Source of the DNA: Streptomyces sp. MMG1121
GTDB taxonomy: Bacteria; Actinomycetota; Actinomycetes; Streptomycetales; Streptomycetaceae
Direction of reading: 5' to 3'
Assembly: GCF_001280015.1 (NCBI RefSeq)
Contig: NZ_LGDV01000002.1
Location: 106,170-170,169, forward strand
Length of the DNA: 64,000 nucleotides
The notes beneath the pieces were generated by a model. It was not told the DNA's origin. It worked only from the letters and a program-made list of their open reading frames with translations, and did no database searches. Each line of letters starts with the position of its first letter. Positions within the stretch are counted from its first letter, which is position 1. This document shows positions 16,806-30,083 of the stretch, piece after piece. Made by a program: the position numbers and the translations under genes.

Positions 16806-19306
16806 CCGTGACCACGAGTTCCCCCGCCGGAGGGGGAGAGGCGGCGGTCCCGCCGGAGGATCTCGTCACGCTGACGATCGACGGCATCGAGATCAGCGTG
16901 CCCAAGGGCACCCTGGTCATCCGGGCCGCCGAGCAGCTCGGCGTCGAGATCCCGCGATTCTGCGACCACCCCCTGCTCGACCCCGCCGGCGCCTGCCGCC
17001 AGTGCATCGTCGAGGTCGAGGGCCAGCGCAAGCCGATGGCGTCCTGCACCATCACCTGTACCGACGGCATGGTGGTGAAGACCCAGCTCACCTCGCCGGT
17101 CGCCGAGAAGGCCCAGCACGGGGTGATGGAGCTGCTGCTCATCAACCACCCGCTGGACTGCCCGGTCTGCGACAAGGGCGGCGAGTGCCCGCTGCAGAAC
17201 CAGGCCATGTCACACGGCAACGCCGAGTCCCGCTTCGACGGAAAGAAGCGGACCTACGAGAAGCCCGTACCGATCTCCACCCAGGTCCTGCTCGACCGCG
17301 AGCGCTGCGTGCTCTGCGCCCGCTGCACCCGCTTCTCCAACCAGATCGCGGGCGACCCGATGATCGAGCTGCTGGAGCGGGGCGCGCTGCAGCAGGTCGG
17401 CACCGGCGAGGGCGACCCGTTCGAGTCGTACTTCTCCGGCAACACCATCCAGATCTGCCCGGTCGGCGCCCTGACCTCGGCGGCCTACCGGTTCCGCTCC
17501 CGCCCCTTCGACCTCATCTCCTCGCCGTCCGTCTGCGAGCACTGCTCCGGCGGCTGCGCGACCCGCACCGACCACCGGCGCGGCAAGGTCATGCGGCGGC
17601 TCGCCGCCAGCGACCCCGAGGTCAACGAGGAGTGGATGTGCGACAAGGGACGCTTCGCGTTCCGGTACGCACAGCTCAAGGACCGCCTCGACACCCCCCT
17701 GGTCCGGGGCGCCGACGGAACCCTGGCACCCGCCTCGTGGCCGGAGGCGCTGGAGGCCGCCGCGCGCGGGCTCGGTGCCGCCCGCTCCCGGGCCGGCGTC
17801 CTCATCGGCGGTCGGCTGACCGTCGAGGACGCCTACGCCTACAGCAAGTTCGCCCGCGTGGCGCTCGACACCAACGACATCGACTTCCGCGCGCGCGTGC
17901 ACAGTGGCGAGGAGTCGGACTTCCTGGCCTCCCGGGTGGCCGGCCGCGGCCGTGACCTCGACGGTACGGGCGTCACGTACACCTCCCTGGAGAAGGCGCC
18001 CGCCGTCCTGCTGGTCGGCTTCGAGTCGGAGGAGGAGGCGCCCGGCGTCTTCCTGCGCCTGCGCAAGGCCTGGCGGGGGCACAAGCAGCAGGTGTTCGCG
18101 CTGGCCACGCACGCGACCCGCGGCCTGCGGAAGGCGGGCGGCACCCTGCTGCCGGCCGCGCCCGGCACCGAGACCGAGTGGCTGGACGCCCTCGCGAACG
18201 GCGCCGGCCTGGAGGAGCCCGGCACGCTGGCCTCGCAGGCCCTGCGCGCCGAGGGCGCGGTCATCGTCGTCGGCGAGCGGCTCGCCTCGGTCGCGGGCGG
18301 TCTCACCGCCGCCGCCCGCGCCGCCACCGCGACCGGCGCCCGGCTGGTATGGATCCCGCGCCGGGCCGGTGAACGCGGTGCCGTCGAGGTGGGCGCGCTG
18401 CCGTCGCTGCTGCCGGGCGGCCGCCCGGCGACCGACCCGCGCGCGCGGGAGGAGGTCGCCGCCGCCTGGGGGCTCGCCGAACTCCCGCTGCACTACGGCC
18501 GCGACACCCACCACATCCTCGAAGCCGCCGCCACCGGTGAGCTGTCGGCGCTCGTCGTCGCCGGAGTGGAGGTCGCCGACCTCCCCGACCCGGCACGCGC
18601 GCGTGAGGCACTGGACAGCGTCGGCTTCCTGGTGTCACTGGAGCTGCGGCCCAGTGAGGTCACCGACCACGCCGACGTCGTCCTGCCGGTCGCCGCGGTC
18701 GCCGAGAAGGCGGGCACCTTCCTCAACTGGGAGGGCAGGGTGCGGTTCTTCGACGCCGCGCTCAAGCCCGACCAGATGACGCGCCGCCTCGCACCGACCG
18801 ACGCGCGCGTGCTGCAGATGCTCGCCGACGCCATGGACGTCCACCTGGGCCTGCCGGATCTGCGCACCACGCGCGCGGAGATCGACCGGCTCGGCTCCTG
18901 GGGCGGCCCGCGCGCCACCGAGCCCCAGGAAGTGGCGGGTGTGCTGCCCCGTCCGGCCGTCGGTGAGGCCGTACTCGCCGGGCACCGGCTGCTGCTCGAC
19001 CAGGGCGTCCTCCAACAGGGCGACGAGGCGCTCGCCGGTACCCGGCACGCCGCCCACGCGCGCGTGTCGGCGGCGACGGCCGCCGAGGCGGGCGTCAAGG
19101 ACGGTGACCTGTTCGCCGTCACCGGACCGGCCGGCACGGTCGAACTCCCGCTTCAGATCACCGAGATGCCCGACCGGGTGGTCTGGCTCCCGCTGAACTC
19201 CGCCGGCGCCGGCGTCGCCTCCGACACCGGGGCACAGCCCGGCTCCCTCGTCCGCATCGGCCCGGCGGCAGTCGCCGAAGAGGCCCCCAAGGAGGTGGAG
19301 GCATGA
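16802..19306 (+). CDS. nuoG: NADH-quinone oxidoreductase subunit G
   Basis: The 75-kDa-type electron-wire subunit, 834 residues. The N-terminal ferredoxin domain has [15 protein letters not shown] for [2Fe-2S] N1b, then the [17 protein letters not shown] segment and [10 protein letters not shown] for two [4Fe-4S] clusters. VCEHCSGGC with a fourth Cys 27-28 residues later (EEWMCDKGR) matches the extra cluster N7 found in E. coli and some other bacteria. The remainder is a molybdopterin-oxidoreductase-like scaffold without cofactor ligands. The ATG overlaps the nuoF stop and the end overlaps nuoH. Confidence 0.95.
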   Translation: MTVTTSSPAGGGEAAVPPEDLVTLTIDGIEISVPKGTLVIRAAEQLGVEIPRFCDHPLLDPAGACRQCIVEVEGQRKPMASCTITCTDGMVVKTQLTSPVAEKAQHGVMELLLINHPLDCPVCDKGGECPLQNQAMSHGNAESRFDGKKRTYEKPVPISTQVLLDRERCVLCARCTRFSNQIAGDPMIELLERGALQQVGTGEGDPFESYFSGNTIQICPVGALTSAAYRFRSRPFDLISSPSVCEHCSGGCATRTDHRRGKVMRRLAASDPEVNEEWMCDKGRFAFRYAQLKDRLDTPLVRGADGTLAPASWPEALEAAARGLGAARSRAGVLIGGRLTVEDAYAYSKFARVALDTNDIDFRARVHSGEESDFLASRVAGRGRDLDGTGVTYTSLEKAPAVLLVGFESEEEAPGVFLRLRKAWRGHKQQVFALATHATRGLRKAGGTLLPAAPGTETEWLDALANGAGLEEPGTLASQALRAEGAVIVVGERLASVAGGLTAAARAATATGARLVWIPRRAGERGAVEVGALPSLLPGGRPATDPRAREEVAAAWGLAELPLHYGRDTHHILEAAATGELSALVVAGVEVADLPDPARAREALDSVGFLVSLELRPSEVTDHADVVLPVAAVAEKAGTFLNWEGRVRFFDAALKPDQMTRRLAPTDARVLQMLADAMDVHLGLPDLRTTRAEIDRLGSWGGPRATEPQEVAGVLPRPAVGEAVLAGHRLLLDQGVLQQGDEALAGTRHAAHARVSAATAAEAGVKDGDLFAVTGPAGTVELPLQITEMPDRVVWLPLNSAGAGVASDTGAQPGSLVRIGPAAVAEEAPKEVEA

Positions 19307-20667
19307 GCCCGTATCTCGCCGCTGAAGACCTCTCGATGTTCGGCCGCGACCCCTGGTGGCTGGTCGTCGTCAAGGCCGTCTTCTGCTTCGCCTTCCTGAT
19401 GGTGACCGTGCTGTTCTCCATCGTCTGGGAGCGCAAGGTCGTCGCCTGGATGCAGCTGCGCATCGGTCCCAACCGGCACGGCCCCTGGGGCATGCTCCAG
19501 TCGCTCGCCGACGGCATCAAGCTGATGCTCAAGGAAGACGTCATCGTCAAACGCGCGGACAAGGCCGTCTACGTCCTCGCGCCGATCGTCGCGGCCATCC
19601 CGGCCTTCATGGCGATCGCGGTGATCCCTTTCGGCCCTGCCGACAACGAGATCTCCATCTTCGGTACGCGCACCACGATGCAGCTCACCGACCTGCCGAT
19701 CGCGATGCTCTACATCCTCGCGGTCGCCTCCGTCGGCATCTACGGCATCGTGCTCGCGGGTTGGAGTTCTGGATCCACCTACCCGCTGCTCGGCGGCCTC
19801 CGTTCCTGCGCGCAGATGATCTCCTACGAGATCGCCATGGGCGCCGCGTTCGCCTCGGTGTTCCTGTACTCGGGGTCGATGTCGACGTCCACGATCGTGG
19901 AGCAGCAGCACGACCGCTGGTACATCCTGCTGCTGCCGGTCTCCTTCATCCTCTACATCGTCACGATGGTCGGCGAGACCAACCGCGCCCCCTTCGACAT
20001 GCCGGAGTCCGAGGGCGACCTGGTCGGCGGCTTCAACACGGAGTACTCGTCCATCAAGTTCGCGATGTTCATGCTCGCCGAGTACGTGAACATGGTGACG
20101 GTCTCGGCCGTCTCGACCACCCTGTTCCTGGGCGGCTGGCGAGCCCCCTGGCCGATCAGCTCCTTCTGGGCGGGCGCGAACCACGGCTGGTGGCCGCTGC
20201 TCTGGTTCGTGATCAAGGTCCAGTTGCTGCTGTTCTTCTTCATCTGGCTGCGCGGCACGCTCCCCCGGGTCCGCTACGACCAGCTGATGAAGCTCGGCTG
20301 GAAGGTCCTCATCCCGGTCTCCGTGACCTGGCTGATGCTGGTGGCGACCGTACGGGCCCTGCGCAACGAGCACTACGACTTCGCCGACATCGCTCTCTAC
20401 GTCGGTGGCGGCGTCCTGGCCCTGCTGCTCATCTCCTTCGTCGCCGACATGTTCCGCGAGAAGGCGAAGACGGCCGAGCAGCCCGCCTCCCAGCAGCCCG
20501 GATTCGACCCGATGGCGGGCGGATTCCCGGTCCCGCCGCTGCCCGGACAGGAGCTGCCACCCGTGCCGAGGCGCCGCCCCCGCCGCGAGCGCGAGCTGAT
20601 TGTCAGTGGTGGGTCGGACACTGTCAGTGACGGATCTTCGGATGGAAAGGAGGCGTCCGATGGCTGA
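19303..20667 (+). CDS. nuoH: NADH-quinone oxidoreductase subunit H
   Basis: The heel subunit linking the quinone cavity to the membrane arm, 454 residues with eight or more helices. Conserved loops are seen as [18 protein letters not shown] and [20 protein letters not shown] (quinone-channel E-rich loop). The last 60 residues are a cytoplasmic Pro/Arg-rich tail absent from the E. coli protein. ATG start overlaps nuoG. The stop lies 8 bp inside nuoI, and the GAAAGGAGG ribosome site for nuoI is inside the nuoH coding sequence. Confidence 0.96.
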   Translation: MSPYLAAEDLSMFGRDPWWLVVVKAVFCFAFLMVTVLFSIVWERKVVAWMQLRIGPNRHGPWGMLQSLADGIKLMLKEDVIVKRADKAVYVLAPIVAAIPAFMAIAVIPFGPADNEISIFGTRTTMQLTDLPIAMLYILAVASVGIYGIVLAGWSSGSTYPLLGGLRSCAQMISYEIAMGAAFASVFLYSGSMSTSTIVEQQHDRWYILLLPVSFILYIVTMVGETNRAPFDMPESEGDLVGGFNTEYSSIKFAMFMLAEYVNMVTVSAVSTTLFLGGWRAPWPISSFWAGANHGWWPLLWFVIKVQLLLFFFIWLRGTLPRVRYDQLMKLGWKVLIPVSVTWLMLVATVRALRNEHYDFADIALYVGGGVLALLLISFVADMFREKAKTAEQPASQQPGFDPMAGGFPVPPLPGQELPPVPRRRPRRERELIVSGGSDTVSDGSSDGKEASDG

Positions 20668-21262
20668 GGAGCCCAAGGAGACCGCACCCGGTTTCCAGAA
20701 CCCCGTTGCCGGCTTCGGCGTGACCTTCAAGGCCATGTTCAAGAAGCGGCTGACCGAGCAGTACCCGGAGCAGAAGAAGACCACGGCTCCGCGGTTCCAC
20801 GGACGGCACCAGCTCAACCGCCATCCGGACGGCCTGGAGAAGTGCGTCGGCTGCGAGCTGTGCGCCTGGGCCTGCCCCGCCGACGCGATCTATGTGGAGG
20901 GCGCCGACAACACCGACGAGGAGCGCTACTCGCCGGGCGAGCGGTACGGCCGCGTCTACCAGATCAACTACGCCCGCTGCATCCTGTGCGGCCTGTGCAT
21001 CGAGGCGTGCCCCACGCGCGCGTTGACGATGACCAACGAGTTCGAGCTGGCCGACTCCAGCCGCGCCAACCTCATCTACACCAAGGAACAGCTGCTCGCC
21101 GGGCTCGAGGAGGGCATGGTCGACACGCCCCACGCGATCTTCCCGGGGACGGACGAACAGGACTACTACCGGGGCCTGGTGACCCAGGCCGCTCCTGGCA
21201 CGGACCGCCAGGTCGCAGTCTCCAAGGGAGAGAAGCCCGAGGACCAGGAGGTGGAAGCATGA
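20660..21262 (+). CDS. nuoI: NADH-quinone oxidoreductase subunit I
   Basis: A 200-residue 8Fe ferredoxin-type subunit carrying clusters N6a and N6b between NuoG and NuoB. Both C-x2-C-x2-C-x3-C-P motifs are intact ([12 protein letters not shown] and [12 protein letters not shown]). The N terminus contains the amphipathic segment that tethers it to the membrane arm. The ATG at 20660 was chosen because AAAGGAGG lies about 8 nt upstream and gives the usual start of the family; it overlaps nuoH by 8 bp. The stop overlaps nuoJ. Confidence 0.96.
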   Translation: MAEEPKETAPGFQNPVAGFGVTFKAMFKKRLTEQYPEQKKTTAPRFHGRHQLNRHPDGLEKCVGCELCAWACPADAIYVEGADNTDEERYSPGERYGRVYQINYARCILCGLCIEACPTRALTMTNEFELADSSRANLIYTKEQLLAGLEEGMVDTPHAIFPGTDEQDYYRGLVTQAAPGTDRQVAVSKGEKPEDQEVEA

Positions 21263-22101
21263 GCCCACAGCTCGCGGCCTACACCACCTCCACCGGAGAG
21301 GCCTTCCAGTTCTGGGTCCTCGCCACGATCGCGGTGATCGGCGCCCTGTGCACCGTCTTCATGAAGAAGGCCGTGCACAGCGCGCTGTGTCTCGCCGGCA
21401 CCATGATCGTCCTGGCGGTGTTCTACCTCGCCAACGGCGCCTACTTCCTCGGCATCGTGCAGATCGTCGTCTACACGGGCGCGATCATGATGCTGTTCCT
21501 GTTCGTGGTGATGCTCGTCGGCGTGACGGCGGCGGACTCGCTCAAGGAGACCATCAAGGGCCAGCGCTGGCTGGCCCTTCTCTGCGGGGTCGGCTTCGGC
21601 GTCCTGCTCCTCACCGGCATCGGCAACGCTTCCTTGAAGGAGTTCACCGGCACCGGCCAGGCGAACGCGAACGGCAATGTGGAGGGCCTCGCCTCCCTCA
21701 TCTTCACCAAGTACGTCTTCGCCTTCGAAATCACCGGCGCCCTGCTGATCACGGCCGCCATCGGCGCCATGGTGCTCACGCACCGGGAGCGCACCGAGCG
21801 CGCCAAGACCCAGCGCGAGCTGGCCGAAGAGCGCATCCGCGACGGCAAGCACATCCCGCCGCTGCCCGCCCCCGGCGTCTACGCCCGGCACAACGCCGTC
21901 GACATCGCCGGCCTGCTGCCCGACGGCACCCCGTCCGAGCTGACCGTCAACAAGACGCTGCGCGAGCGCGGCCAGATCCGCGACGTTTCGGCCGAGGCGC
22001 TCGGCGACCTGCGGGCGCTGGAACAGCGCGCGGAGGAGCGCCTGGAGCGCACGGAGATCGAACCGGCGACGTTCAAGCGGTCCGAGGAGGCGTCGAAGTG
22101 A
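21259..22101 (+). CDS. nuoJ: NADH-quinone oxidoreductase subunit J
   Basis: A membrane subunit with five predicted helices and the conserved helix-3 segment ([21 protein letters not shown]), in which a pi-bulge controls coupling in other complexes. The 280-residue length is about 100 more than E. coli NuoJ. The extra C-terminal part (after residue 180) is charged, with Glu/Arg-rich helices ([16 protein letters not shown]), and lies in the cytoplasm. ATG overlaps nuoI; stop overlaps the nuoK GTG. Confidence 0.94.
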   Translation: MSPQLAAYTTSTGEAFQFWVLATIAVIGALCTVFMKKAVHSALCLAGTMIVLAVFYLANGAYFLGIVQIVVYTGAIMMLFLFVVMLVGVTAADSLKETIKGQRWLALLCGVGFGVLLLTGIGNASLKEFTGTGQANANGNVEGLASLIFTKYVFAFEITGALLITAAIGAMVLTHRERTERAKTQRELAEERIRDGKHIPPLPAPGVYARHNAVDIAGLLPDGTPSELTVNKTLRERGQIRDVSAEALGDLRALEQRAEERLERTEIEPATFKRSEEASK

Positions 22102-22397
22102 ACCCGGTCAACTACCTCTATCTCGCCGCTCTGTTGTTCACGATCGGCGCGACCGGCGTCCTGATCCGGCGCAACGCCATCGTGGTCTTCATGTGCATCG
22201 AGCTGATGCTGAACGCCTGCAACCTCGCGTTCGTCACCTTCTCCCGGATGCACGGCAACCTCGACGGCCAGATCATCGCCTTCTTCACGATGGTCGTCGC
22301 CGCCGCGGAGGTCGTGGTGGGCCTCGCGATCATCGTGTCGCTGTTCCGTACCCGCCACTCGGCCTCGGTCGACGACGCCAGCCTGATGAAGCTGTAA
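22098..22397 (+). CDS. nuoK: NADH-quinone oxidoreductase subunit K
   Basis: A 99-residue subunit with three helices, homologous to MrpC of Na+/H+ antiporters. The conserved membrane Glu of helix 2 is seen in [13 protein letters not shown], and a second Glu in [11 protein letters not shown]. Both are part of the proton path. The GTG overlaps nuoJ by 4 nt. A 15-nt spacer separates it from nuoL. Confidence 0.96.
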   Translation: MNPVNYLYLAALLFTIGATGVLIRRNAIVVFMCIELMLNACNLAFVTFSRMHGNLDGQIIAFFTMVVAAAEVVVGLAIIVSLFRTRHSASVDDASLMKL

Positions 22398-22412
22398 GGG
22401 GTCGGAAGAATC

Positions 22413-24308
22413 GTGGAGAACCTGATCGCGCTGCTCATCGCGGCGCCCCTGCTCGGAGCGGCCGTCCTGCTGGTCGGCGGCCGGCGCCTCGACCGCGTCG
22501 GCCACTGGATCGGCACGCTCCTGTCGGCCGCCTCCTTCGTGTTCGGCCTGATCCTCTTCGCCGACCTGCTCGGCAAGAACGCCGAACACCGCACCCTGAT
22601 CAAGCACCTGTTCAGCTGGGTCCCGGTGGCCGGCTTCCAGGCGGACGCCACCCTCCGCCTGGACCAGCTGTCGATGACGTTCGTGCTGCTCATCACGGGC
22701 GTCGGCTCGCTGATCCACCTGTACTCGGTCGGGTACATGGAGCACGACGAGCGCCGCCGCCGCTTCTTCGGGTATCTGAACCTGTTCCTCGCGGCGATGC
22801 TCCTGCTCGTCCTCGCCGACAACTACCTGCTGCTGTACGTCGGCTGGGAAGGTGTCGGTCTCGCCTCGTACCTGCTGATCGGCTTCTGGCAGCACAAGCC
22901 CAGCGCCGCGACGGCCGCGAAGAAGGCCTTCCTGGTCAACCGCGTCGGCGACATGGGCCTGTCGATCGCGATCATGCTGATGTTCGCGACGTTCGGGACC
23001 TTCGCCTTCGGCCCGGTCCTCAGCCACGCGACCGACGCCTCCCAGGGCAAGCTCACCGCGATCGGCCTGATGCTGCTGCTCGCCGCCTGCGGCAAGTCGG
23101 CCCAGGTACCGCTGCAGTCCTGGCTCGGTGACGCCATGGAGGGTCCGACCCCGGTCTCGGCCCTGATCCACGCGGCGACGATGGTGACCGCGGGCGTGTA
23201 CCTCATCGTCCGCTCGGGAGCCATCTTCAACGCGGCGCCCGACGCACAGCTCGCCGTCACCGTCGTCGGCGCCGTCACGCTCCTGTTCGGTGCGATCGTC
23301 GGTTGCGCGAAGGACGACATCAAGAAGGCGCTGGCCGGTTCGACCATGTCGCAGATCGGCTACATGGTGCTGGCCGCGGGCCTCGGCCCCATCGGCTACG
23401 TCTTCGCGATCATGCACCTGGTCACGCACGGCTTCTTCAAGGCCGGGCTGTTCCTCGGTGCGGGCTCCGTCATGCACGGCATGAACGACGAGGTCGACAT
23501 GCGCAAGTACGGCGGCCTCAGGACGTACATGCCGGTCACCTTCATCACCTTCGGCCTCGGCTACCTCGCCATCATCGGCTTCCCGGGCCTGTCCGGATTC
23601 TTCTCCAAGGACAAGATCATCGAGGCGGCCTTCGCGAAGGGCGGCACCGAGGGGTGGATCCTCGGCGGCGCGGCCCTGCTGGGAGCGGCCATCACCGCCT
23701 TCTACATGACGCGCGTGATGCTGATGACGTTCTTCGGCGAGAAGCGCTGGCAGCCCGACGAGAACGGCCACGAGCCGCACCCGCACGAGTCCCCGAAGGT
23801 CATGACGATCCCGATGATCGTGCTGGCCGTCGGATCGGTCTTCGCCGGTGGCCTCTTCAGCATCGGCGATCGCTTCCTGCACTGGCTGGAGCCGGTCACC
23901 GGGCACAGTGAGGGCCACTCCCCGGTCAGCGCCTGGACGGTCACCGGGGCGACCATGGTCTGCCTGCTCGTCGGCGTCGGCATCGCCTGGGCACAGTACG
24001 GGCGCAAACCCGTGCCTGCCGTCGCCCCGCGCGGCTCGCTGCTCACCCGCGTGGCCCGGCGCGATCTGCTCCAGGACGACTTCAACCATGTGGTCCTGGT
24101 CCGTGGCGGCGAGCACCTGACGCGTTCTCTGGTGTACGTCGACCACACCCTGGTCGACGGCGTCGTCAACGGCACGGCGGCCGGCTTCGGCGGCCTGTCC
24201 GGGCGGCTGCGCCGGCTCCAGAACGGCTTCGCCCGCTCCTACGCGGTCTCGATGTTCGGCGGCGCGGCACTCCTGGTCGCCGCGACCCTGCTGATGAGGG
24301 CGGTCTGA
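22413..24308 (+). CDS. nuoL: NADH-quinone oxidoreductase subunit L
   Basis: The distal antiporter-like proton pump, 631 residues with about 16 helices and the C-terminal lateral helix HL. Conserved features are the helix-5 Glu in [16 protein letters not shown], the helix-7 Lys region [20 protein letters not shown] and the helix-8 His loop [15 protein letters not shown]. The GTG start has a weak GGGGTCGG leader. It is separated from nuoM by 5 nt. Confidence 0.96.
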   Translation: MENLIALLIAAPLLGAAVLLVGGRRLDRVGHWIGTLLSAASFVFGLILFADLLGKNAEHRTLIKHLFSWVPVAGFQADATLRLDQLSMTFVLLITGVGSLIHLYSVGYMEHDERRRRFFGYLNLFLAAMLLLVLADNYLLLYVGWEGVGLASYLLIGFWQHKPSAATAAKKAFLVNRVGDMGLSIAIMLMFATFGTFAFGPVLSHATDASQGKLTAIGLMLLLAACGKSAQVPLQSWLGDAMEGPTPVSALIHAATMVTAGVYLIVRSGAIFNAAPDAQLAVTVVGAVTLLFGAIVGCAKDDIKKALAGSTMSQIGYMVLAAGLGPIGYVFAIMHLVTHGFFKAGLFLGAGSVMHGMNDEVDMRKYGGLRTYMPVTFITFGLGYLAIIGFPGLSGFFSKDKIIEAAFAKGGTEGWILGGAALLGAAITAFYMTRVMLMTFFGEKRWQPDENGHEPHPHESPKVMTIPMIVLAVGSVFAGGLFSIGDRFLHWLEPVTGHSEGHSPVSAWTVTGATMVCLLVGVGIAWAQYGRKPVPAVAPRGSLLTRVARRDLLQDDFNHVVLVRGGEHLTRSLVYVDHTLVDGVVNGTAAGFGGLSGRLRRLQNGFARSYAVSMFGGAALLVAATLLMRAV

Positions 24309-24313
24309 TACCG

Positions 24314-25885
24314 ATGTCCTTTCCTCTGCTGACAGCGACGGCGGCGCTCCCGGCCGTGGGGGCCGTTGCCACGGCCGCCGTACCGGCCGCGCGTCGCACC
24401 GCCGCCAAGTGGCTGGCGCTGCTCGTCTCGCTCGCCACACTCGCCCTGGCGATCACCATCCTGGTCCGCTTCGACCCCGGCGGCTCCCGCTACCAGCTCA
24501 CCGAATCCCACGCCTGGATCAAGGACTTCGGGGTCAGGTACGAGCTGGGCGTGGACGGCATCGCGGTGGCGCTGATCGCGCTGACCGCCCTGCTGATCCC
24601 GTTCATCATCCTCGCCGGCTGGCACGACGCAGACCCGCTGGAGACCGGCAGCCGGCGCTGGCGGCCCACCCAGGGCTTCTTCGGGCTGATCCTCGCCGTC
24701 GAGGCGATGGTGGTCATCTCCTTCGAGGCCACCGACGTCTTCCTCTTCTACATCTTCTTCGAAGCCATGCTCATCCCGATGTACTTCCTCATCGGCGGCT
24801 TCGGAGACCGCGCCCACGCGCAGGGCGAGGAAGCGGCCTCGAAGCAACGGTCGTACGCGGCCGTGAAGTTCCTCCTCTACAACCTGGTCGGCGGTCTGAT
24901 CATGCTGGCCGCGGTGATCGGCCTCTACGTGGTGGCCGGTAACTTCAGCCTCGCGGAGATCGCGCAGGCCCGCGCCAACGGCTCGCTGCACATGGCGACA
25001 AGCACCGAACGCTGGCTGTTCCTCGGCTTCTTCTTCGCCTTCGCCGTGAAGGCGCCGCTGTGGCCGCTGCACACCTGGCTGCCCAACGCCATGCAGGAAT
25101 CCACCGCTCCGGTCGCCGTCCTCATCACCGCGGTGGTCGACAAGGTGGGCACCTTCGCGATGCTCCGCTTCTGCCTCCAGCTGTTCCCGGAGGCCAGCAA
25201 GTGGGCGACGCCCGTCATCCTCGTACTGGCGCTCATCAGCATCGTCTACGGCGCACTGCTCGCCGTCGGCCAGCGGGACATCAAGCGCCTGGTCGCCTAC
25301 GCGTCGATCTCGCACTTCGGCTTCATCGTCATGGGCATCTTCGCGATGACCAGCCAGGGCCAGTCCGGCGCCACGCTCTACATGGTCAACCACGGCATCT
25401 CCACGGCCGCGCTGATGCTGGTCGCCGGCTTCCTGATCTCCCGGCGCGGTTCGCGGCTCATCGCCGACTACGGCGGTGTGCAGAAAGTCGCCCCGGTGCT
25501 CGCCGGCACCTTCCTGATCGGCAGCCTCGCGACTCTCTCGCTCCCCGGCCTCGCGCCGTTCGTGAGTGAATTCCTCGTCCTGGTCGGCACGTTCACGCGG
25601 CACCCGGCGATCGGCATCATCGCCACCTTCGGCATCGTCCTCGCTGCGCTCTACACCCTCGTGCTCTACCAGCGCACGATGACGGGCCCGGTGAAGCCCG
25701 AGGTCTCGGCGATGCCGGACCTCCGCGCGCGCGAGCTGGTGGTGGTCGCCCCGCTGATCGTGCTGTTGATCTTCCTGGGCGTCTATCCGAAGCCCGTCAC
25801 GGACATCGTCAACCCGGCGGTCAAGCAGACCATGTCCGACGTACACAAGACCGACCCCAAGCCCTCGGTGGAGGCGGCCAAGTGA
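24314..25885 (+). CDS. nuoM: NADH-quinone oxidoreductase subunit M
   Basis: The second antiporter-like subunit, 523 residues and about 14 helices. The helix-5 Glu lies in FFEAMLIPMYFLIG, and the helix-7/8 Lys and loop in VKAPLWPLHTWLPNAMQESTAPVAVL. The ATG has no strong ribosome site (start 5 nt after nuoL), so reinitiation is likely. The stop overlaps the nuoN GTG. Confidence 0.96.
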   Translation: MSFPLLTATAALPAVGAVATAAVPAARRTAAKWLALLVSLATLALAITILVRFDPGGSRYQLTESHAWIKDFGVRYELGVDGIAVALIALTALLIPFIILAGWHDADPLETGSRRWRPTQGFFGLILAVEAMVVISFEATDVFLFYIFFEAMLIPMYFLIGGFGDRAHAQGEEAASKQRSYAAVKFLLYNLVGGLIMLAAVIGLYVVAGNFSLAEIAQARANGSLHMATSTERWLFLGFFFAFAVKAPLWPLHTWLPNAMQESTAPVAVLITAVVDKVGTFAMLRFCLQLFPEASKWATPVILVLALISIVYGALLAVGQRDIKRLVAYASISHFGFIVMGIFAMTSQGQSGATLYMVNHGISTAALMLVAGFLISRRGSRLIADYGGVQKVAPVLAGTFLIGSLATLSLPGLAPFVSEFLVLVGTFTRHPAIGIIATFGIVLAALYTLVLYQRTMTGPVKPEVSAMPDLRARELVVVAPLIVLLIFLGVYPKPVTDIVNPAVKQTMSDVHKTDPKPSVEAAK

Positions 25886-27531
25886 GCACAGCAGCCGTCC
25901 ACAGCCTGTGGACAACCGCGGCCGAGCCGATCTCGAAGATCCCGGCGCCAAAGATCGAATACGGGCAATTGTCGCCGACCCTGATCGTCCTCGGCGCGGC
26001 ACTGGTCGGCGTCCTGGTCGAGGCGTTCGCCCCACGCAAGTCCCGCTACTACGCACAGGTGTTCGTGTCCGTCGTAGCCCTGTGCGCCGCGTTCGCCGCG
26101 GTGGTCGCGCTCGCGGCCGACGGCTACGGCACCACCAAGGCGCACATCGCGGCGATGGGCGCGATCGCGGTCGACGGCCCGGCTCTGTTCCTGCAGGGCA
26201 CGATTCTGCTGGCCGGCCTGGTCGCCCTGTTCACCTTCGCGGAGCGGCGCCTGGACCCGGCCGCACACGGCAACCGCGTCGACTCCTTCGCCGCGCAGGC
26301 CGCCGCCGTTCCGGGCGGCGACGGCGAGAAGGCGGCGGTCAAGGCCGGTTTCACCACAACAGAGGTCTTCCCGCTTCTCCTCTTCGCGATCGCCGGCATG
26401 CTGGTGTTCCCCTCGGCCAACGATCTGCTGACACTGTTCGTGGCCCTGGAGGTCTTCTCCCTGCCGCTCTACCTGCTGTGCGCATTGGCCCGCCGCAAGC
26501 GGCTGATGTCGCAGGAGGCCGCGGTCAAGTACTTCCTGCTCGGCGCGTTCGCCTCGGCGTTCACGCTGTTCGGCATCGCCCTGCTGTACGGCTACGCGGG
26601 CTCGGTGTCGTATGCGCGCATCGCGCAGGTCGTGGACGGCACGGTCACCAACGTCGACCCGGCGCTCGCCAACACCATGGGCAACGACGCGCTGCTGCTC
26701 ATCGGCGGGGCCATGATCGTGATGGGTCTGCTGTTCAAGGTGGGCGCGGTGCCGTTCCACATGTGGACGCCCGACGTCTACCAGGGGGCGCCGACCCCCG
26801 TCACCGGCTTCATGGCGGCGGCGACCAAGGTGGCCGCGTTCGGCGCGCTGCTGCGGCTGCTGTACGTCGTCCTGCCGGGCATGCGCTGGGACTGGCGACC
26901 GGTCATGTGGGCGGTGGCGATCATCACCATGCTGGGCGGTGCGATCGTCGCGATCACACAGACCGACATCAAGCGGCTGCTGGCGTACTCGTCGATCGCG
27001 CACGCCGGATTCATCCTCGCGGGTGTCATCGCCACGTCGAAGGACGGCGTATCGTCGGTCCTCTTCTACCTGGCCGGCTACTCCTTCGTGACGATCGGCG
27101 CCTTCGCGGTGGTCACGCTGGTGCGCGACGCGGGCGGCGAGGCGACCCACCTGTCCAAGTGGGCGGGGCTCGGCCGCCGCTCTCCGCTGGTGGCGGCGGT
27201 CTTCGCCGTGTTCCTTCTGGCCTTCGCCGGTATTCCGCTGACCTCCGGCTTCGCCGGGAAGTTCGCCGTGTTCAAGGCGGCGGCGGCCGGTGGTGCGGCA
27301 CCGCTGGTCGTCATCGGTGTGATCTCCTCGGCGATCGCCGCGTTCTTCTACATCCGCGTGATCGTCCTGATGTTCTTCAGCGAACCGAGTCCGGAGGGCC
27401 CGACCGTGGCCGTCCCGTCCCCGCTGACCACGGCGGCGATCACCGTCGGCGTGGCGGTGACACTGGTACTCGGTGTGGCCCCGCAGTACTTCCTGAACCT
27501 GGCCGGCCAGGCGGGGGTGTTCGTTCGCTGA
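25882..27531 (+). CDS. nuoN: NADH-quinone oxidoreductase subunit N
   Basis: The third antiporter-like subunit, 549 residues, and the last gene of the operon. Conserved residues are in VALEVFSLPLYLL (helix-5 Glu) and KVGAVPFHMWTPDVYQGAPTPVTGF (helix-7 Lys and loop). A perfect hairpin follows 17 bp after the stop. The first codons contain a 17-nt palindrome carrying a Streptomyces-type DnaA box, probably fortuitous. Confidence 0.96.
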   Translation: MSTAAVHSLWTTAAEPISKIPAPKIEYGQLSPTLIVLGAALVGVLVEAFAPRKSRYYAQVFVSVVALCAAFAAVVALAADGYGTTKAHIAAMGAIAVDGPALFLQGTILLAGLVALFTFAERRLDPAAHGNRVDSFAAQAAAVPGGDGEKAAVKAGFTTTEVFPLLLFAIAGMLVFPSANDLLTLFVALEVFSLPLYLLCALARRKRLMSQEAAVKYFLLGAFASAFTLFGIALLYGYAGSVSYARIAQVVDGTVTNVDPALANTMGNDALLLIGGAMIVMGLLFKVGAVPFHMWTPDVYQGAPTPVTGFMAAATKVAAFGALLRLLYVVLPGMRWDWRPVMWAVAIITMLGGAIVAITQTDIKRLLAYSSIAHAGFILAGVIATSKDGVSSVLFYLAGYSFVTIGAFAVVTLVRDAGGEATHLSKWAGLGRRSPLVAAVFAVFLLAFAGIPLTSGFAGKFAVFKAAAAGGAAPLVVIGVISSAIAAFFYIRVIVLMFFSEPSPEGPTVAVPSPLTTAAITVGVAVTLVLGVAPQYFLNLAGQAGVFVR

Positions 27532-27548
27532 CGCTTGCCGCGTGCAGG

Positions 27549-27587
27549 CCGCTGCCCGGCACTTCCGTCAGGGGTGCCGGGCAGCGG
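27549..27587. terminator. nuo operon terminator, 14-bp perfect stem
   Basis: CCGCTGCCCGGCAC (27549-27562) pairs with GTGCCGGGCAGCGG (27574-27587) around an 11-nt loop, starting 17 bp after the nuoN stop. It has no T-run, which is usual for this group. Confidence 0.88.
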
Positions 27588-27602
27588 TGTGTCTGAGGGG
27601 CA

Positions 27603-27884
27603 CTGGTTCCTGTCGCGGCGCGTCTTGATCTGCGTCAGGTCGAGGTCCAGTGGGAAGGGCATGTCCAGCTTCACGTGCTCGCGAGAGATGCCGGTGCTGG
27701 TGGAGGTGCCAGTCGTCGGCTCGAGCTCGAAGACGTGCGCCGCGGCCCGGCCCTTCTCGTTCTCGACCCGCCAGTAGTGGGGGATCTTCGCGCGGACGTA
27801 CTTCAGGGCCTCGGCTTCGCAGTCCCGGGAGACTGAGTCCTCGGAGACGACCTCAGTGGCCAGGGCGACGGACTCTCGCCGGTC
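27603..27884 (-). pseudogene. Uma2-family (DUF820, putative restriction endonuclease-like) remnant
   Basis: The leftward frame reads [17 protein letters not shown], then EALKYVRAKIPHYWRVENEKGRA, then FELEPTTGTSTSTGISREHV and KLDMPFPLDLDLTQIKTRR. This is the C-terminal half of the Uma2 fold (catalytic Glu-Val-Val and the hxxYWxV strand). Upstream, the frame lacks the N-terminal third. Downstream, it has no stop at the usual end and would read on through the nuo terminator into nuoN. I see no start codon with a ribosome site. It is therefore a remnant missing both ends. The region between it and recQ (27885-28061) contains no recognisable gene. Confidence 0.6.
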
Positions 27885-28061
27885 CTTTCAGACCATCGGG
27901 GAAACGGGCAGGTCTCCTGCGAACGTGTGAACGACGATCGTGTCCTTGGCGCGGAACGCCCCGGGGAGCCTGTGGATAACTCCGTGGCTGTCGGTCCGGC
28001 CCCCTATCGTGGAGGCAGCGGTCGAGAAACGACACACGGGGGACCGACGGGGGACAGGACC

Positions 28062-30044
<1,983 letters not shown>

Positions 30045-30083
30045 CGGCTCGAGCGTGCCGGTCTGCCGCGATGCGGGACGGCG

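Noticed and set aside
21879-24440. 853-codon open frame on the minus strand opposite nuoJ-nuoL
   Set aside because: It is His/Asp/Arg/Gln-rich and hydrophilic throughout, the antisense shadow of membrane proteins. No domain or ribosome site was seen.
27927-28061. Upstream extension of recQ to the GTG at 27927
   Set aside because: It has no ribosome site, overlaps the Uma2 remnant region and gives a non-homologous N terminus. ATG 28062 fits the family.
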